Positions 44,460 to 53,088 of a DNA stretch of 64,000 bases are shown one piece after another. The notes under the pieces are model-generated. The model was not told the origin of the DNA and did no database searches. It saw only the letters and a list, made by a program, of their open reading frames with translations. Source of the DNA: Acidobacteriota bacterium (GTDB lineage Bacteria > Acidobacteriota > Terriglobia > Acidiferrales > UBA7541); the NCBI GenBank assembly GCA_021788095.1, contig JAJYLB010000016.1:1-64000 (forward strand), in the 5' to 3' direction. A program made the position numbers and the translations under genes. The first letter of the stretch is position 1, and the number at the start of each line of letters is the position of its first letter.

Positions 44460-44939
44460 ATGGAGACGAGCCCCATCCCGGCACCCGGGCCCGAGGGAAT
44501 CAAATGGAACAAGATCCCCGGGCGGGCAGTGCTCTTCTGGCTCATCATGGTCCTGCTGGCAGTCGTGCTATGGAAGATGGCCGGCACTTCCTCCAAGCCC
44601 GCTGCACCTGCCGCCCCCGCCATGACCTATTCCGACTTTCTGAACCAGGTCGATAACAAAAACATTCAGGCCGTTACGGTTTACCCCGGCAGGAACACCA
44701 CCGGAGTGCGAGGGAAGCTCAGGAACAACGGCGGCGAGTTCGCGACAACCGTTCCCACCGAGACGCTCTCGGCGCTCACGGACAAGCTGCGGAGCCAGGG
44801 CGCGACAGTCGAAGTTCAGGGAGGGAGCGGTGGCGGCGGGTGGAATCGTGTAGAGAACGCGCTGCCGGTGATTCTGCTGTTCGCGGTGTGGGTCTTCGCG
44901 ATGGTGCGGCGGACGCAACGAAGGACCGCGGGGAAATAG
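44460..44939 (+). CDS. Stand-alone FtsH N-terminal (extracellular) domain protein
   Basis: 159 residues. TM1 ([18 protein letters not shown], about 25-42) is nearly identical to TM1 of FtsH at 10107; an FtsH-extracellular-type domain follows (TYSDFLNQVDNKNIQAVTVYPGRNTTGVRGKL; ALTDKLRSQGATVEV) and a second TM (VILLFAVWVFAMVRR, about 138-152). The AAA+ ATPase and zinc protease are wholly absent. It is an intact gene with its own start 3 nt after ispD and 17 nt before ispF. It may mix into FtsH hexamers or bind the same partners and modulate them. That is inference; no characterised homologue is recognised. Confidence 0.85.
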   Translation: METSPIPAPGPEGIKWNKIPGRAVLFWLIMVLLAVVLWKMAGTSSKPAAPAAPAMTYSDFLNQVDNKNIQAVTVYPGRNTTGVRGKLRNNGGEFATTVPTETLSALTDKLRSQGATVEVQGGSGGGGWNRVENALPVILLFAVWVFAMVRRTQRRTAGK

Positions 44940-44956
44940 GGCCGCGGAGTGTGCCG

Positions 44957-45499
44957 GTGAAGAGGCAAAAAGCTTCGGCGCGAAAGCATGCTTCGCGGAG
45001 CAAGTCGCGAACCGCGGACAGGGCTGTTGCTCGCGTAGGCATCGGCTACGACGTGCACCGGTTGGAACCGGGCCGGCGCCTGATTCTCGGCGGAGTGGAA
45101 ATCGCCGCCGAGCGCGGGCCGGTGGGCCATTCCGACGGCGACGCCCTCGCGCACGCGCTCTGCGATGCCTTGCTCGGTGCGGCCGGATTGGGAGATATCG
45201 GCACGCACTTCCCGGATACCGATCCCCGATGGAAGGGAGTCTCGAGCCTGCTGTTTCTCGAGCGCACGGCAGCCCTGCTCGCCGAGCGCGGCTTGCGCAT
45301 CGCTTGGATCGACACCGTGGTGATCGCGGAGCGGCCGAAGCTGGGCCCGCACTTCCCCGCCATGCGCGAGGCGCTCGCGCGTTCCCTGGGCATCCCAGGC
45401 GAGAGAATCAGTCTGAAAGCGAAAACGAACGAAGGGCTGGGCGAGTTGGGACGCGGGGAAGCGATTGCGGCGCAGGCGATCGCGGCGCTAGCGGGCTAG
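44957..45499 (+). CDS. ispF: 2-C-methyl-D-erythritol 2,4-cyclodiphosphate synthase
   Basis: 180 residues from GTG 44957 (GTG 44951 is also possible). Cyclises CDP-ME-2-phosphate in the MEP pathway. Metal and substrate motifs: GIGYDVHRLEPGRRL, GPVGHSDGDALAHALCDALLGA, GDIGTHFPDTDPRWKG, and SLKAKTNEGLGELGRGEAIA. The N-terminal about 25 residues are a basic extension absent from most homologues. The ispD-x-ispF order with an inserted gene is unusual. Confidence 0.96.
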   Translation: MKRQKASARKHASRSKSRTADRAVARVGIGYDVHRLEPGRRLILGGVEIAAERGPVGHSDGDALAHALCDALLGAAGLGDIGTHFPDTDPRWKGVSSLLFLERTAALLAERGLRIAWIDTVVIAERPKLGPHFPAMREALARSLGIPGERISLKAKTNEGLGELGRGEAIAAQAIAALAG

Positions 45500-45693
45500 C
45501 GCCGTGTCAACGAAATCGGCGAATCGCCCCCTGGAGGCTGTCATGCTGAGCGAAGGGAAGCATCCTGACAATGCCCGGCTGGGGCACGATGCCGAGACGT
45601 AGTGGCGGGATCCTTCGCTGCGCTCGGGATAACGAGGTAGGTCGCTGGAAGTAAGGAGGCGCTGGACGCACTCCCCTAGCGCCGACTCCCACC
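45500..45693. repeat. Intergenic inverted repeat (TGAGCGAAGG / CGCTGCGCTCGGGAT)
   Basis: Left half near 45540-45565 (TCATGCTGAGCGAAGGGAAG) and right half near 45606-45634 (GGATCCTTCGCTGCGCTCGG) are inverted relative to each other. This is a form of dispersed repeat seen often in Acidobacteriota. No gene is seen here. Confidence 0.5.
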
Positions 45694-46470
45694 ATGACGA
45701 AACTCATCGGAATTCATTCCGTGCGCGAAGCCCTGGCTGCCGGCCGGCCACTCGAACGCGTGATCGTGGCGCAGGGGCGGCACGGCGACCGGATCGCGGA
45801 GATTATCGAGCTGGCGCGGCAGCGGGGGGTGCCCGTGCGCTTCGAAGACCGCGAGCGGCTGGACCGTCTGGCGGAAAGCCGGCACCACCAAGGGGTGGTG
45901 GGCTTCGGAGCGGCGAAGGCGGTGCTGGAGATCGAGGAGTTGATCGCACGCGCACACCAGCCGGGACTTATCGTGCTGCTCGACGGCGTGGAGGATCCGC
46001 GCAACCTCGGAGCCGTCGTGCGCACGGCGCTCGCCGCGGGCGCCGACGGCCTGGTCATTCCCGAGCGGCGGTCCGCCGGGCTGACCGACACGGTGGCGCA
46101 GACGGCGGCGGGAGCGCTGGAATACCTGCCGGTAGCGCGCGTGAAGAATCTGGCGCGGGCGCTCGAAGAGCTGAAAACCGCGAATTACTGGCTAGTCGGT
46201 TTGGACGAGCGAGCCGAGAAACGATACACCGAGATCGACTATCGGGCGCCGGTGGGATTGGTCCTGGGCGGGGAAGGCGCGGGCTTGCACGAACTCACGC
46301 GGAAACGCTGCGACTGGCTCGTCCGGATTCCCACCGTGGGGCCCGTGCGGTCGCTCAACGCTTCGGTGGCGGCGGCCGTGGCGCTCTTCGAAGTGGCGCG
46401 GCAGCGGGCGGAGACGGGGTCCCGGGAGGCCCCACGCGCAACGCCGGCGGGTGGGGCACCCAACACCTGA
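45694..46470 (+). CDS. rlmB: 23S rRNA (guanosine-2'-O-)-methyltransferase RlmB
   Basis: 258 residues. SpoU/TrmH-type trefoil-knot enzyme that methylates G2251 of 23S rRNA with SAM. An N-terminal substrate-binding domain (KLIGIHSVREALAAGRPLERV) precedes the knot: IVLLDGVEDPRNLGAVVRTA, VIPERRSAGLTDTVAQTAAGA, VLGGEGAGLHELTR and PTVGPVRSLNASVAAAVALFE. The last about 8 codons, including the end of ATPAGGAPNT, fall inside a dispersed GGGTGGGGCACCC repeat (46449-46461). Confidence 0.95.
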   Translation: MTKLIGIHSVREALAAGRPLERVIVAQGRHGDRIAEIIELARQRGVPVRFEDRERLDRLAESRHHQGVVGFGAAKAVLEIEELIARAHQPGLIVLLDGVEDPRNLGAVVRTALAAGADGLVIPERRSAGLTDTVAQTAAGALEYLPVARVKNLARALEELKTANYWLVGLDERAEKRYTEIDYRAPVGLVLGGEGAGLHELTRKRCDWLVRIPTVGPVRSLNASVAAAVALFEVARQRAETGSREAPRATPAGGAPNT

Positions 46471-46687
46471 GGCCGAGCGGCCGACCTGTGCAGGTAGGGG
46501 AAGGCGTGGGCGAATAGGGCACAGCCGGGTCCCGAATCCCGAACGTCCGGGACGGGAGGCGGTGCTACCAAAGCGGGCGAGCGGACGCCTTCGACAAGAC
46601 CTCCGCCTACGACTAGGCTTGCGCTTCTGCCAAGGCTACGGCGGACAAGTAAGGGTCCACCCCACAGTCACTCCACGCCGGCCCTGG
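46471..46687. repeat. Intergenic spacer with an inverted hairpin-family copy
   Basis: No gene is seen. 46519-46569 is a reverse-oriented copy of the hairpin family (GCACAGCC at one end, GGTGCTACC at the other, with CCCGAATCCCGAACGTCCGG inside). It lies between the convergent rlmB and apt genes, so it may terminate both. Confidence 0.6.
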
Positions 46688-47209
46688 TTATTTGTCGTAG
46701 CAGAGCAGGGAAAAGACGTCCACGTCGGCGAGTTTCGATCGGCCGTTGAGGAAAGTCAGCTCGACCGCGAAGCACGCGCCCACCACTTCCCCACCCAGTT
46801 GCCGCGCCAAGCGGATGGTAGCCTGAGCGGTGCCGCCGGTGGCGAGCAGGTCGTCGACGACAAGGACGCGCTGACCGCGGTGGATGGCGTCCTCGTGGAT
46901 TTCGAGGCCATCGGTGCCGTATTCCAGTTGGTAGCGAATCTGCGCGGTCTTCCAGGGCAGCTTACCCGGCTTGCGGACGGGAACGAAACCCGCGCCGAGC
47001 TCGAATGCGAGGACGGGCCCGATGACGAACCCGCGCGCCTCGATGCCCGCGACGACGTCAATGCGGGTGGAGCGGTAGTGGTCGAGCATGCGCTCGATCA
47101 GGGTGCGGAAACCCTGGCGGTCCTGGAACAGGGTGGTGAGGTCGTAGAAGAGGATCCCTGGTTTGGGATAATCGGGGACCTCTCGAATGGATTTCTTCAA
47201 ATCGTCCAT
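46688..47209 (-). CDS. apt: Adenine phosphoribosyltransferase
   Basis: 173 residues. Salvages adenine to AMP with PRPP. The PRPP motif is [18 protein letters not shown]; the N-terminus [26 protein letters not shown] and the [14 protein letters not shown] loop are characteristic. Start ATG 47209. It is 154 nt downstream of the acylphosphatase start region in the same orientation. Confidence 0.96.
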   Translation of the reverse strand: MDDLKKSIREVPDYPKPGILFYDLTTLFQDRQGFRTLIERMLDHYRSTRIDVVAGIEARGFVIGPVLAFELGAGFVPVRKPGKLPWKTAQIRYQLEYGTDGLEIHEDAIHRGQRVLVVDDLLATGGTAQATIRLARQLGGEVVGACFAVELTFLNGRSKLADVDVFSLLCYDK

Positions 47210-47228
47210 GGGGCTCCTTCTCTGCTTC

Positions 47229-47534
47229 TCACCAGCCCTCGTGCTCGATGGAGAATTCCTCTCCGTAACGAGGCAGGACCTGTGCCGGCTCTTCGGTCAC
47301 TTCCCAAACGGCGGCGGCCGGCGGACCCTGTTCGAGCTTCCGGCGAAGCGAATCGAGTTTTTCCGCCAAGCCGAGTGCGTAGATCTCCACGCGGCCGTCG
47401 CGCAGGTTCTTGGCGTAGCCGGTGACGCCGAGCGCCTCGGCCATGCGGCGTGCGAACAGGCGATAGCCGACACCCTGCACGGAGCCACTGACGTAATAGG
47501 TTCGCGCGACGCGATGCTCGTCCGGCATAGGCAT
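47229..47534 (-). CDS. acyP: Acylphosphatase
   Basis: 101 residues. Hydrolyses acyl phosphates. The core [16 protein letters not shown] carries the catalytic Arg, and the [13 protein letters not shown] segment the catalytic Asn. ATG 47534 or 47528 may start translation. Ends 19 nt before apt, probably in the same operon. The frame is open far upstream, but that is only a non-coding extension. Confidence 0.95.
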   Translation of the reverse strand: MPMPDEHRVARTYYVSGSVQGVGYRLFARRMAEALGVTGYAKNLRDGRVEIYALGLAEKLDSLRRKLEQGPPAAAVWEVTEEPAQVLPRYGEEFSIEHEGW

Positions 47535-47690
47535 CCAAATCCGGCAGAACCCAAGCCAAGGAATTTTACCCCTATCCCGAAGCGAAGAAGAAAGAACGTG
47601 CGCCGGTGTGCTCAGCGGGCAGCGCGGGCTTTGCGCCCCGGGCGCCTCCGTCTTTAGCTTCCAGTGTGCGAGAATGGCGTGACAGGGCCT

Positions 47691-48521
47691 ATGAGCCGAT
47701 TCGGTCGAATCTGGAGCTGCGGCGTGTTGGCGCTGGCTGCCGGCGCCGTGGCGGCGCAACAGACCGGGCCGATCAATCCGCCCCCGCCACCCGTCATTCA
47801 ATACATTCCCCTGCATCCCTCCGTGCCTCCGCCCAAGCTCCCGCCGGAGGAGATCGTCCTCCGGTTCACCGCGAACGAAGCGGCATGCCAAGCCGCCTAC
47901 GAGAAATACGGCTTCCTGGAAACGATTGGCGTGGAAGAGCTGGCCAGCAAAGATGGCGAGCCGGGCGGCAGCGAGCAGGTGGAGGTGGAAAGCTTCGTGA
48001 AGCCGACGGGGGAGCGGTATGACCGCATTCTGCGCCAATCGGGTTCTTCGCTCGCCTTTCTCCACCTGGCGCCGCAAGATCTGGTGACCTTGACCGAGAT
48101 GCCGCTCTTTCCGCTCGCCGGCGATGCCACGGCCCAATACGATTTCGACTATCGCGGCACCGATAAGCTGGACGAATTGACGACCTACATCTTTCGCGTG
48201 GAGCCGAAGAACGTGGTCCCCGGCCATCGCTACTTCTCCGGCTTGGTTTGGGTGGAGAACGAGGGCATGGCCATCGTCAAGAGCTACGGCGAGTTTCTGA
48301 CAGGCGAACCGCGGCCAGCGGACGCTCTGCCCTTCCGGTTCTTCGATACGTACCGGGTGAATACGGAGGGGAATTGCTGGTTTCCCGCCTACCTGCGCTC
48401 CGACGACCTGGTCAAGGCGGGCAAGAATCAGGTGCCGATCCGCCTGATCATCCAAGCGAGGGATTTCCATCCCGGGCAGCCCGTTCTGCCACCCACCCCC
48501 CCTGCGCAACCTAGGCCCTGA
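47691..48521 (+). CDS. Exported protein of unknown function, Pro-rich N-terminus
   Basis: 276 residues from ATG 47691. Hydrophobic leader (WSCGVLALAAGAVAAQQ) then a proline-rich linker (INPPPPPVIQYIPLHPSVPP PK). The body is beta-rich: RYDRILRQSG, YDFDYRGTDKLDELTTYIFRVEPKN, RYFSGLVWVENEGMAIVKSYGE, and FRFFDTYRVNTEGNCWFPAY. This order resembles outer-membrane lipoprotein-sorting (LolA-like) or DUF-type proteins common in Acidobacteriota, but identity is uncertain. Convergent with thiD. Confidence 0.78.
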   Translation: MSRFGRIWSCGVLALAAGAVAAQQTGPINPPPPPVIQYIPLHPSVPPPKLPPEEIVLRFTANEAACQAAYEKYGFLETIGVEELASKDGEPGGSEQVEVESFVKPTGERYDRILRQSGSSLAFLHLAPQDLVTLTEMPLFPLAGDATAQYDFDYRGTDKLDELTTYIFRVEPKNVVPGHRYFSGLVWVENEGMAIVKSYGEFLTGEPRPADALPFRFFDTYRVNTEGNCWFPAYLRSDDLVKAGKNQVPIRLIIQARDFHPGQPVLPPTPPAQPRP

Positions 48522-48578
48522 CGCCGGCGCTCTCGCGGGCAGGGGCGGCAACGCACTTCACGATCGGCGAGGAGCGGG

Positions 48579-49445
48579 CTACGTGGTGGTGGGGTGCATC
48601 GTGTGGAGATCGGTGCGGGGGGCGCGGTTCGCGGATTCCTGACGAAAACGGAAGAAGGGGTCGACCGGGCCGGGGCCTTTGCCGATTCCAAAGCCGTGTT
48701 CGATGGCCTTGGTGACGTAGGCCTTCGCCAGAGTCGCGGCTTCGGAAAGGCCGCGCCCGGCGGCAAGCTGCGCGGCGAGGGCGGAGGAAAACACGCAGCC
48801 GGTGCCGTGCGTATGGCCGGTCTTGATCTGGTCGCCGCCGAACGTAACGATCTCGTTGCCATCGAAGAGGACGTCGACCGGCTTCTCGAGGTGGCCGCCT
48901 TTGACGATCGCCGCCCGCGCCCCCATCTCCACCAGCTTTTGTGCGGCCGCCTTCATCCCCCCGAGGTCCTTCACTTCGATCCCGGTGAGCAGGGCGGCTT
49001 CCTCGATATTCGGCGTAACGACGGCGATGCGCTTCAGGAGCTCGTCGCGCAGAAACTTCACCCCGGAGGAGTCGAGCAGTTCCGGTCCGCCGCTCGAAGG
49101 TTTCACCACCGGATCCAGCACGACGCAGGAGAGCCCGGCGCGATCGAGGAACTCGGCGACTTCGACGGCGTTGCAGCGATTCGCGAGCATGCCGATCTTC
49201 ACCGCGGCAATCTCGAAATCCTCCGCGAGCGCGTCGAGCTGCGCGCGCAGCACCGCGTGCGCGATGGGATGCACCGCCTTGACGCCTTGCGTCGACTGGA
49301 CGGTGAGTGCGGTGATCGCCGCCACGCCGTAACAATCGTGCACGGCAAACGTCTTGAGATCGGCGGCAGCGCCCGCTCCGCACGACGGATCGAATCCCGC
49401 CACGGTGAGCAGGACGGGCGGCGCGGGTGAGGAGTTGTTGGCCAA
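48579..49445 (-). CDS. thiD: Hydroxymethylpyrimidine/phosphomethylpyrimidine kinase
   Basis: 288 residues from TTG 49445, chosen because GGAGG lies about 10 nt upstream and the domain starts soon after. Phosphorylates HMP and HMP-P in thiamine synthesis. Signatures: VAGFDPSCGAGAAADLKTF, ITALTVQSTQGV, VKIGMLANRC, VLDPVVKPSSG, TPNIEEAALLTG and the C-terminal HGTGCVFSSALAA anion hole. No other thi gene is nearby. A RFRQESANRAPRTD tail follows the domain. Confidence 0.95.
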   Translation of the reverse strand: MANNSSPAPPVLLTVAGFDPSCGAGAAADLKTFAVHDCYGVAAITALTVQSTQGVKAVHPIAHAVLRAQLDALAEDFEIAAVKIGMLANRCNAVEVAEFLDRAGLSCVVLDPVVKPSSGGPELLDSSGVKFLRDELLKRIAVVTPNIEEAALLTGIEVKDLGGMKAAAQKLVEMGARAAIVKGGHLEKPVDVLFDGNEIVTFGGDQIKTGHTHGTGCVFSSALAAQLAAGRGLSEAATLAKAYVTKAIEHGFGIGKGPGPVDPFFRFRQESANRAPRTDLHTMHPTTT

Positions 49446-49601
49446 CGCTCTTTCGCCTCCACTCAAGTGAACTGTAAGAAGTAACTCGGCAGAGTGCAAG
49501 GCATAATTTCGCGGAGAGGGTTTTTACCGATCCCCGCGCAGGCGGGAGAGACGGGACGGCGGCGACGGCCGCTGGCTCCTCGCCCTTTTCCCGGGGACAC
49601 G

Positions 49602-50894
49602 CTACGGGAAGAGGCCACGGGCGGCGGCGGCTTCGGCGACGCGGCCGACCGCGAGGATTTGGGCGCCTTGGCGCAGGTGAGCGTGATGCTTCTGCGCGGT
49701 CGCCACGACTTCGGCGAACGCGCGCCGCATCACCGTTTCGAGCCGGGCGGCGGCATCCTTTTCCGGCGAGGAGGAGCCGTCGAGGTTCCGCACCCACTCG
49801 AAATAACCGGCGGCGACGCCGCCGGCGCCCGCGAGGATATCGGGTACGAGGAGGATGCCCCGGCGGTGGAGAACTTCGTCGGCGTGGGGCGTGGTGGGAC
49901 CGTTCGCCGCTTCCACCAGGATGCGGGCCTTGATCTGGTCGGCATTGGCGAGGGTGAGCGCGTTGCCGAGGGCCGCGGGAACCAGGATGTCGCATTTGAG
50001 AGCCAGGAGTTCATCGTTGGTGAGCCGCGAGGTGCCGGGCATGCCCACCACCGTGCCGGTGCGATCCTTGTAGCGCTGCGCGCGCAGGGGATCGATGCCG
50101 CGGGAGTTGTAGGCGCCGCCGCGGGAATCGCTGATGGCTACCACACGCGCTTTGCGTTCGGCGAAAAGCCGGCAGGCGACCGACCCCACGCTCCCGAATC
50201 CCTGGATCGCGACGCTCGCCCCGCGCAGGGAGATCCTCTTTTGTTTGCACGCCTCCTCCGCGGCGACGACCGCGCCGCGCGCCGTGGCTTCCCGCTGCCC
50301 CGCCGATCCGCCGAGCGCGACGGGCTTGCCGCTCACTACGCCGGGGGAGAGATGGCCGTGGGCCATCGAATACGTGTCCATGATCCAAGCCATCGTTTGG
50401 GAGTCGGTGTTGATGTCGGGAGCGAGGATGTCGGTTTCGGGGCCGATGACGGGAAGCATCTCGTAAGCGTAGCGGCGAGACAGCCGCTCCAATTCGGCTT
50501 TGCTCATCCGCTTGGGATCGCAGATCACGCCGCCCATGCCGCCGCCGAACGGGATGTCGACCAGAGCGGCCTTCCAGGTCATCCACGTGGCGAGCGCCTT
50601 GACTTCATCCAAGGTGAGATTGAGGTGGTAGCGCGTGCCGCCCTTGGCGGGGCCGCGGACGACGTTGTGCTGCACCCGGTAGCCCGTGAACACCTTGGTC
50701 TGGCTGTTGTCCATCTCGACCGGAATGGCGACTTCCAGGACGCGCCGGGGCGCCCGCAGCAGGGAACGAAGCGCGGCATCGAGTTTCAGAAACTCGGCGG
50801 CCATGTCGAACTGCAATTGGGCGATGTGAAAGGGGTTGAGATCCTCCCGTGGCGAGATGCGAGCGGGAAGCGGGGCCCGAGTGACCGTCGCCAT
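49602..50894 (-). CDS. Glu/Leu/Phe/Val dehydrogenase, catalytic Lys replaced by Met
   Basis: 430 residues from ATG 50894 behind GGAGGAG. Family: NAD(P)-dependent oxidative deamination of glutamate or a branched/aromatic amino acid. The glycine loop FGSVGSVACRLF and PAALGNALT are present. Two conserved lysines are present, K84 in GPAKGGTRYH and K108 in TWKAALVDIP, but the third, in the IPFGGGxGG motif (Lys125 in Clostridium symbiosum GDH), is Met at residue 120 (codon 50535-50537). Loss of this Lys should strongly reduce dehydrogenase activity. It may be a regulatory subunit, an altered enzyme or a point change. Length is normal. Confidence 0.9.
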   Translation of the reverse strand: MATVTRAPLPARISPREDLNPFHIAQLQFDMAAEFLKLDAALRSLLRAPRRVLEVAIPVEMDNSQTKVFTGYRVQHNVVRGPAKGGTRYHLNLTLDEVKALATWMTWKAALVDIPFGGGMGGVICDPKRMSKAELERLSRRYAYEMLPVIGPETDILAPDINTDSQTMAWIMDTYSMAHGHLSPGVVSGKPVALGGSAGQREATARGAVVAAEEACKQKRISLRGASVAIQGFGSVGSVACRLFAERKARVVAISDSRGGAYNSRGIDPLRAQRYKDRTGTVVGMPGTSRLTNDELLALKCDILVPAALGNALTLANADQIKARILVEAANGPTTPHADEVLHRRGILLVPDILAGAGGVAAGYFEWVRNLDGSSSPEKDAAARLETVMRRAFAEVVATAQKHHAHLRQGAQILAVGRVAEAAAARGLFP

Positions 50895-50907
50895 CAAATC
50901 TCCTCCT

Positions 50908-51195
50908 TCAGGCGCGAGCGGAGCGATTCTGCCGCGCGAGATACCGCATCCGACACTGGTCCGAACAGAAGTGGAGCGTCGTTCCTCCCTCGTCCAAACG
51001 GCGAGAGATGTCCTCGGAAACGTAGGTGCCGCAAACCGGATCCCGATGCAAGGTCTTGGTGGGCGCCGGCGGCTGCCGATGCACTTCCGGCGGACGACCC
51101 GATCGCCCCGACAACCATCCAGAGACCCGCTTCACCAGCCAGTACAAAAACACCGCCCAGAGGATGACCTCAAATACCTGGGCTAAGAATTCCAT
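50908..51195 (-). CDS. Membrane-anchored YHS-like metal-binding domain protein
   Basis: 95 residues. One N-terminal TM (LAQVFEVILWAVFLYWLV) is followed by a Pro/Arg linker and a C-terminal YHS-type module (DPVCGTYVSEDISRRLDEGGTTLHFCSDQC) with three cysteines in C and CxxxC-like spacing, as in PP0621/YHS proteins that bind heavy metals. Function unknown. It lies 14 nt upstream of the dehydrogenase gene on the same strand and is likely co-transcribed. Confidence 0.8.
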   Translation of the reverse strand: MEFLAQVFEVILWAVFLYWLVKRVSGWLSGRSGRPPEVHRQPPAPTKTLHRDPVCGTYVSEDISRRLDEGGTTLHFCSDQCRMRYLARQNRSARA

Positions 51196-51515
51196 GAATT
51201 GATGTTACTCCCGCCCTTCGCCCTCGCGACAGTCGCCGCCCACGCGCCGGACAGGGAGCGGTGGTCGAAGTTTATTCAACGGGAAATAGGAGTGTCAATG
51301 AAAACAGCTATGGGAAAACGAGTTAGAGCGGGTGTGGGGAGCCGGGAAAGGGGGTGGCGAGGGCCCGGATTTGAGCATAAGATGTTGAAAATACAACGCT
51401 TCTAGAGACTCCCGACTGGCTCTGAGCCGGAGTCCCGGTGCTTTCTACCGGGAAGGACTTCTACCGCCAGTCGGGCACACGGGTCGAACAAGTCGCCCTT
51501 GGTGAGGGATGCGAG
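51196..51515. other. 320-nt intergenic region with a folded element
   Basis: No gene. Its right end contains the structured palindrome at about 51407-51480. The rest shows nothing recognisable. Confidence 0.5.
51407..51480. other. Compound hairpin, candidate small RNA or 3' element of serS
   Basis: Outer 10-bp stem CCCGACTGGC/GCCAGTCGGG (about 51410-51419 and 51466-51475), inner stem GGAGTC/GACTTC and a tip stem CCGGT/ACCGG with loop GCTTTCT. The minus strand has two copies of CGGTAGAA. It lies directly after serS on its transcript strand. Confidence 0.45.
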
Positions 51516-52799
51516 TTATCTCCTTGCCGGGCCTGGAATTCGGTCTACCCCCATGTAGGGGCGCAAGACTTCGGGGAGGAGTATCGAGCCGTCGGCCTGC
51601 TGGTAGTTCTCGACGATGGCAACCCAAGTGCGCCCTACGGCCAAGCCGGAACCGTTGAGGGTGTGGACGTAGTCGCTGCGGCCGCCGGATTTCGGGCGAT
51701 AGCGAATGCCCGCCCGGCGCGCCTGGAACGCTTCGCAATTCGAGCAGGAAGAGATTTCCATAAATCCGCCGGTGGAGGGGAGCCAGACCTCGAGGTCGTA
51801 GGTCTTCGCCGAAGCGAAGCCCATGTCCCCCGTGCAAAGCTGAACGACGCGGTGATGCAGGCCGAGCCGCTGGAGCAGGTCCTCGGCGTCGCGCACCAGC
51901 GCTTCCAACTCTTCATAACTCTGCTGCGGCAGGGTGAACTTGTAGAGCTCCACTTTCTGGAACTGGTGCTGGCGAACGATGCCGCGCGTGTCCTTGCCCG
52001 CGGCGCCCGCTTCCGAGCGGAAGCAAGCGGTCCAGGCGCAAACGCGCAGGGGAAGGGAGTCGGGGTCGAGCGTCTCCTCGCGATAGAGGTTCGTCAGCTC
52101 GACTTCGGCCGTGGGGGTCATCCACCAGTCGGTGCCTTCCAGGTGGAACATGTCCGCGGCGAATTTCGGCAATTGGCCGACGGCGGTCAGCGACTCGGTG
52201 CTGACGACGAACGGCGGGAGGTACTCCGTGTAGCCGTGTTCGCGCGTATGGACGTCGAGGAAGAAATTCGCCAGGGCGCGCTCGAGCCGCGAGCCGAGTC
52301 CGCGATAGAGTGCGAATCGGGAACCGGCGATTCGCGCGGCGCGGGCGAGGTCGAGGATGCCGGCGCTTTCCGCAACCTCCCAATGCGGCCGGGGAGCGAA
52401 ATCGAAGGCCGGCGGCCGGCCCCAGCGGCGCACCTCGATGTTGTCGGCGGCGCCGTGGCCGATGGGAACCGAAGCGTGAGGCAGATTGGGCACGGTGAGC
52501 AGGAACTGGCGGAGCCGGTCGTCCAGCGCGGCGACGCGCTCGTCGAATTCCTTGACTTGCTGGGACGTGCGCTTCATTTCGGCGGCGAGAGCCGCGATGT
52601 CTTCGCCGGCCTGCTTCCGCCGGCCGATATCCTCGCTCGCGCGGTTGCGGAGGGCCTTGAGCCGCTCCGATTCGGTGATGAGGCGGCGGCGCTCGCTGTC
52701 GATGGACTGGAAGGAATCGAGATCGAGGGAAACGCCGCGATTTTCCGCCATTTCGCGGATCAAGTCGGGATGGTCGCGCACGAAGCCGAGATCGAGCAT
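51516..52799 (-). CDS. serS: Seryl-tRNA synthetase
   Basis: 427 residues from MLDLGFVRDHPDLI (52799). Class II synthetase: an N-terminal coiled-coil arm (about 30-100, LITESERLKALRNRASEDIG), then motif 2 FRSEAGAAGKDTRGIVRQHQFQKVE and motif 3 with NGSGLAVGRT. Complete and of usual length. Further upstream translation is rejected because the domain begins at this Met. Confidence 0.97.
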   Translation of the reverse strand: MLDLGFVRDHPDLIREMAENRGVSLDLDSFQSIDSERRRLITESERLKALRNRASEDIGRRKQAGEDIAALAAEMKRTSQQVKEFDERVAALDDRLRQFLLTVPNLPHASVPIGHGAADNIEVRRWGRPPAFDFAPRPHWEVAESAGILDLARAARIAGSRFALYRGLGSRLERALANFFLDVHTREHGYTEYLPPFVVSTESLTAVGQLPKFAADMFHLEGTDWWMTPTAEVELTNLYREETLDPDSLPLRVCAWTACFRSEAGAAGKDTRGIVRQHQFQKVELYKFTLPQQSYEELEALVRDAEDLLQRLGLHHRVVQLCTGDMGFASAKTYDLEVWLPSTGGFMEISSCSNCEAFQARRAGIRYRPKSGGRSDYVHTLNGSGLAVGRTWVAIVENYQQADGSILLPEVLRPYMGVDRIPGPARR

Positions 52800-53088
52800 A
52801 GAAGGAAAAGGGTATCGCAAATGGCCGGCAGGCGAAAGGAAGTCCACCCCACGGACGCGCTTTGCTCTCGGGCGTTGCCCGTGGGGGAAGCGGGCTATGC
52901 GCCTGCTGGGCGAACCAGGCGGGAGGGGCTCTAGGACCCCTACCCGGATGGTTCTAGACGTTCAGGGCATTTCCACTTCGTCGCAGGGACTATTTACCCT
53001 CTTTACAAGAGGAGTACCCAAGAGGTAAACATTAGCAGGGTGGCTTGAAACAGGGCCAATCGAGCCGCCGGCAAAATAGGGGGTGTCT
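52800..53088. other. Intergenic region upstream of the gloVer gene
   Basis: No gene and no clear palindrome family. A purine-rich AGGGGG lies just before the proposed ATG at 53089. The divergent serS and gloVer promoters must lie here, but no convincing hexamer pairs are seen. Confidence 0.4.

Noticed and set aside
47535-48551. N-terminal extension of acylphosphatase to about 440 residues
   Set aside because: It is the antisense shadow of the exported-protein gene at 47691-48521; acylphosphatases are about 90-100 residues.
51196-51410. Possible extra gene between the YHS-like protein and serS on the plus strand (about 68 codons)
   Set aside because: No ribosome binding site, no domain, and the tail runs into the hairpin region.
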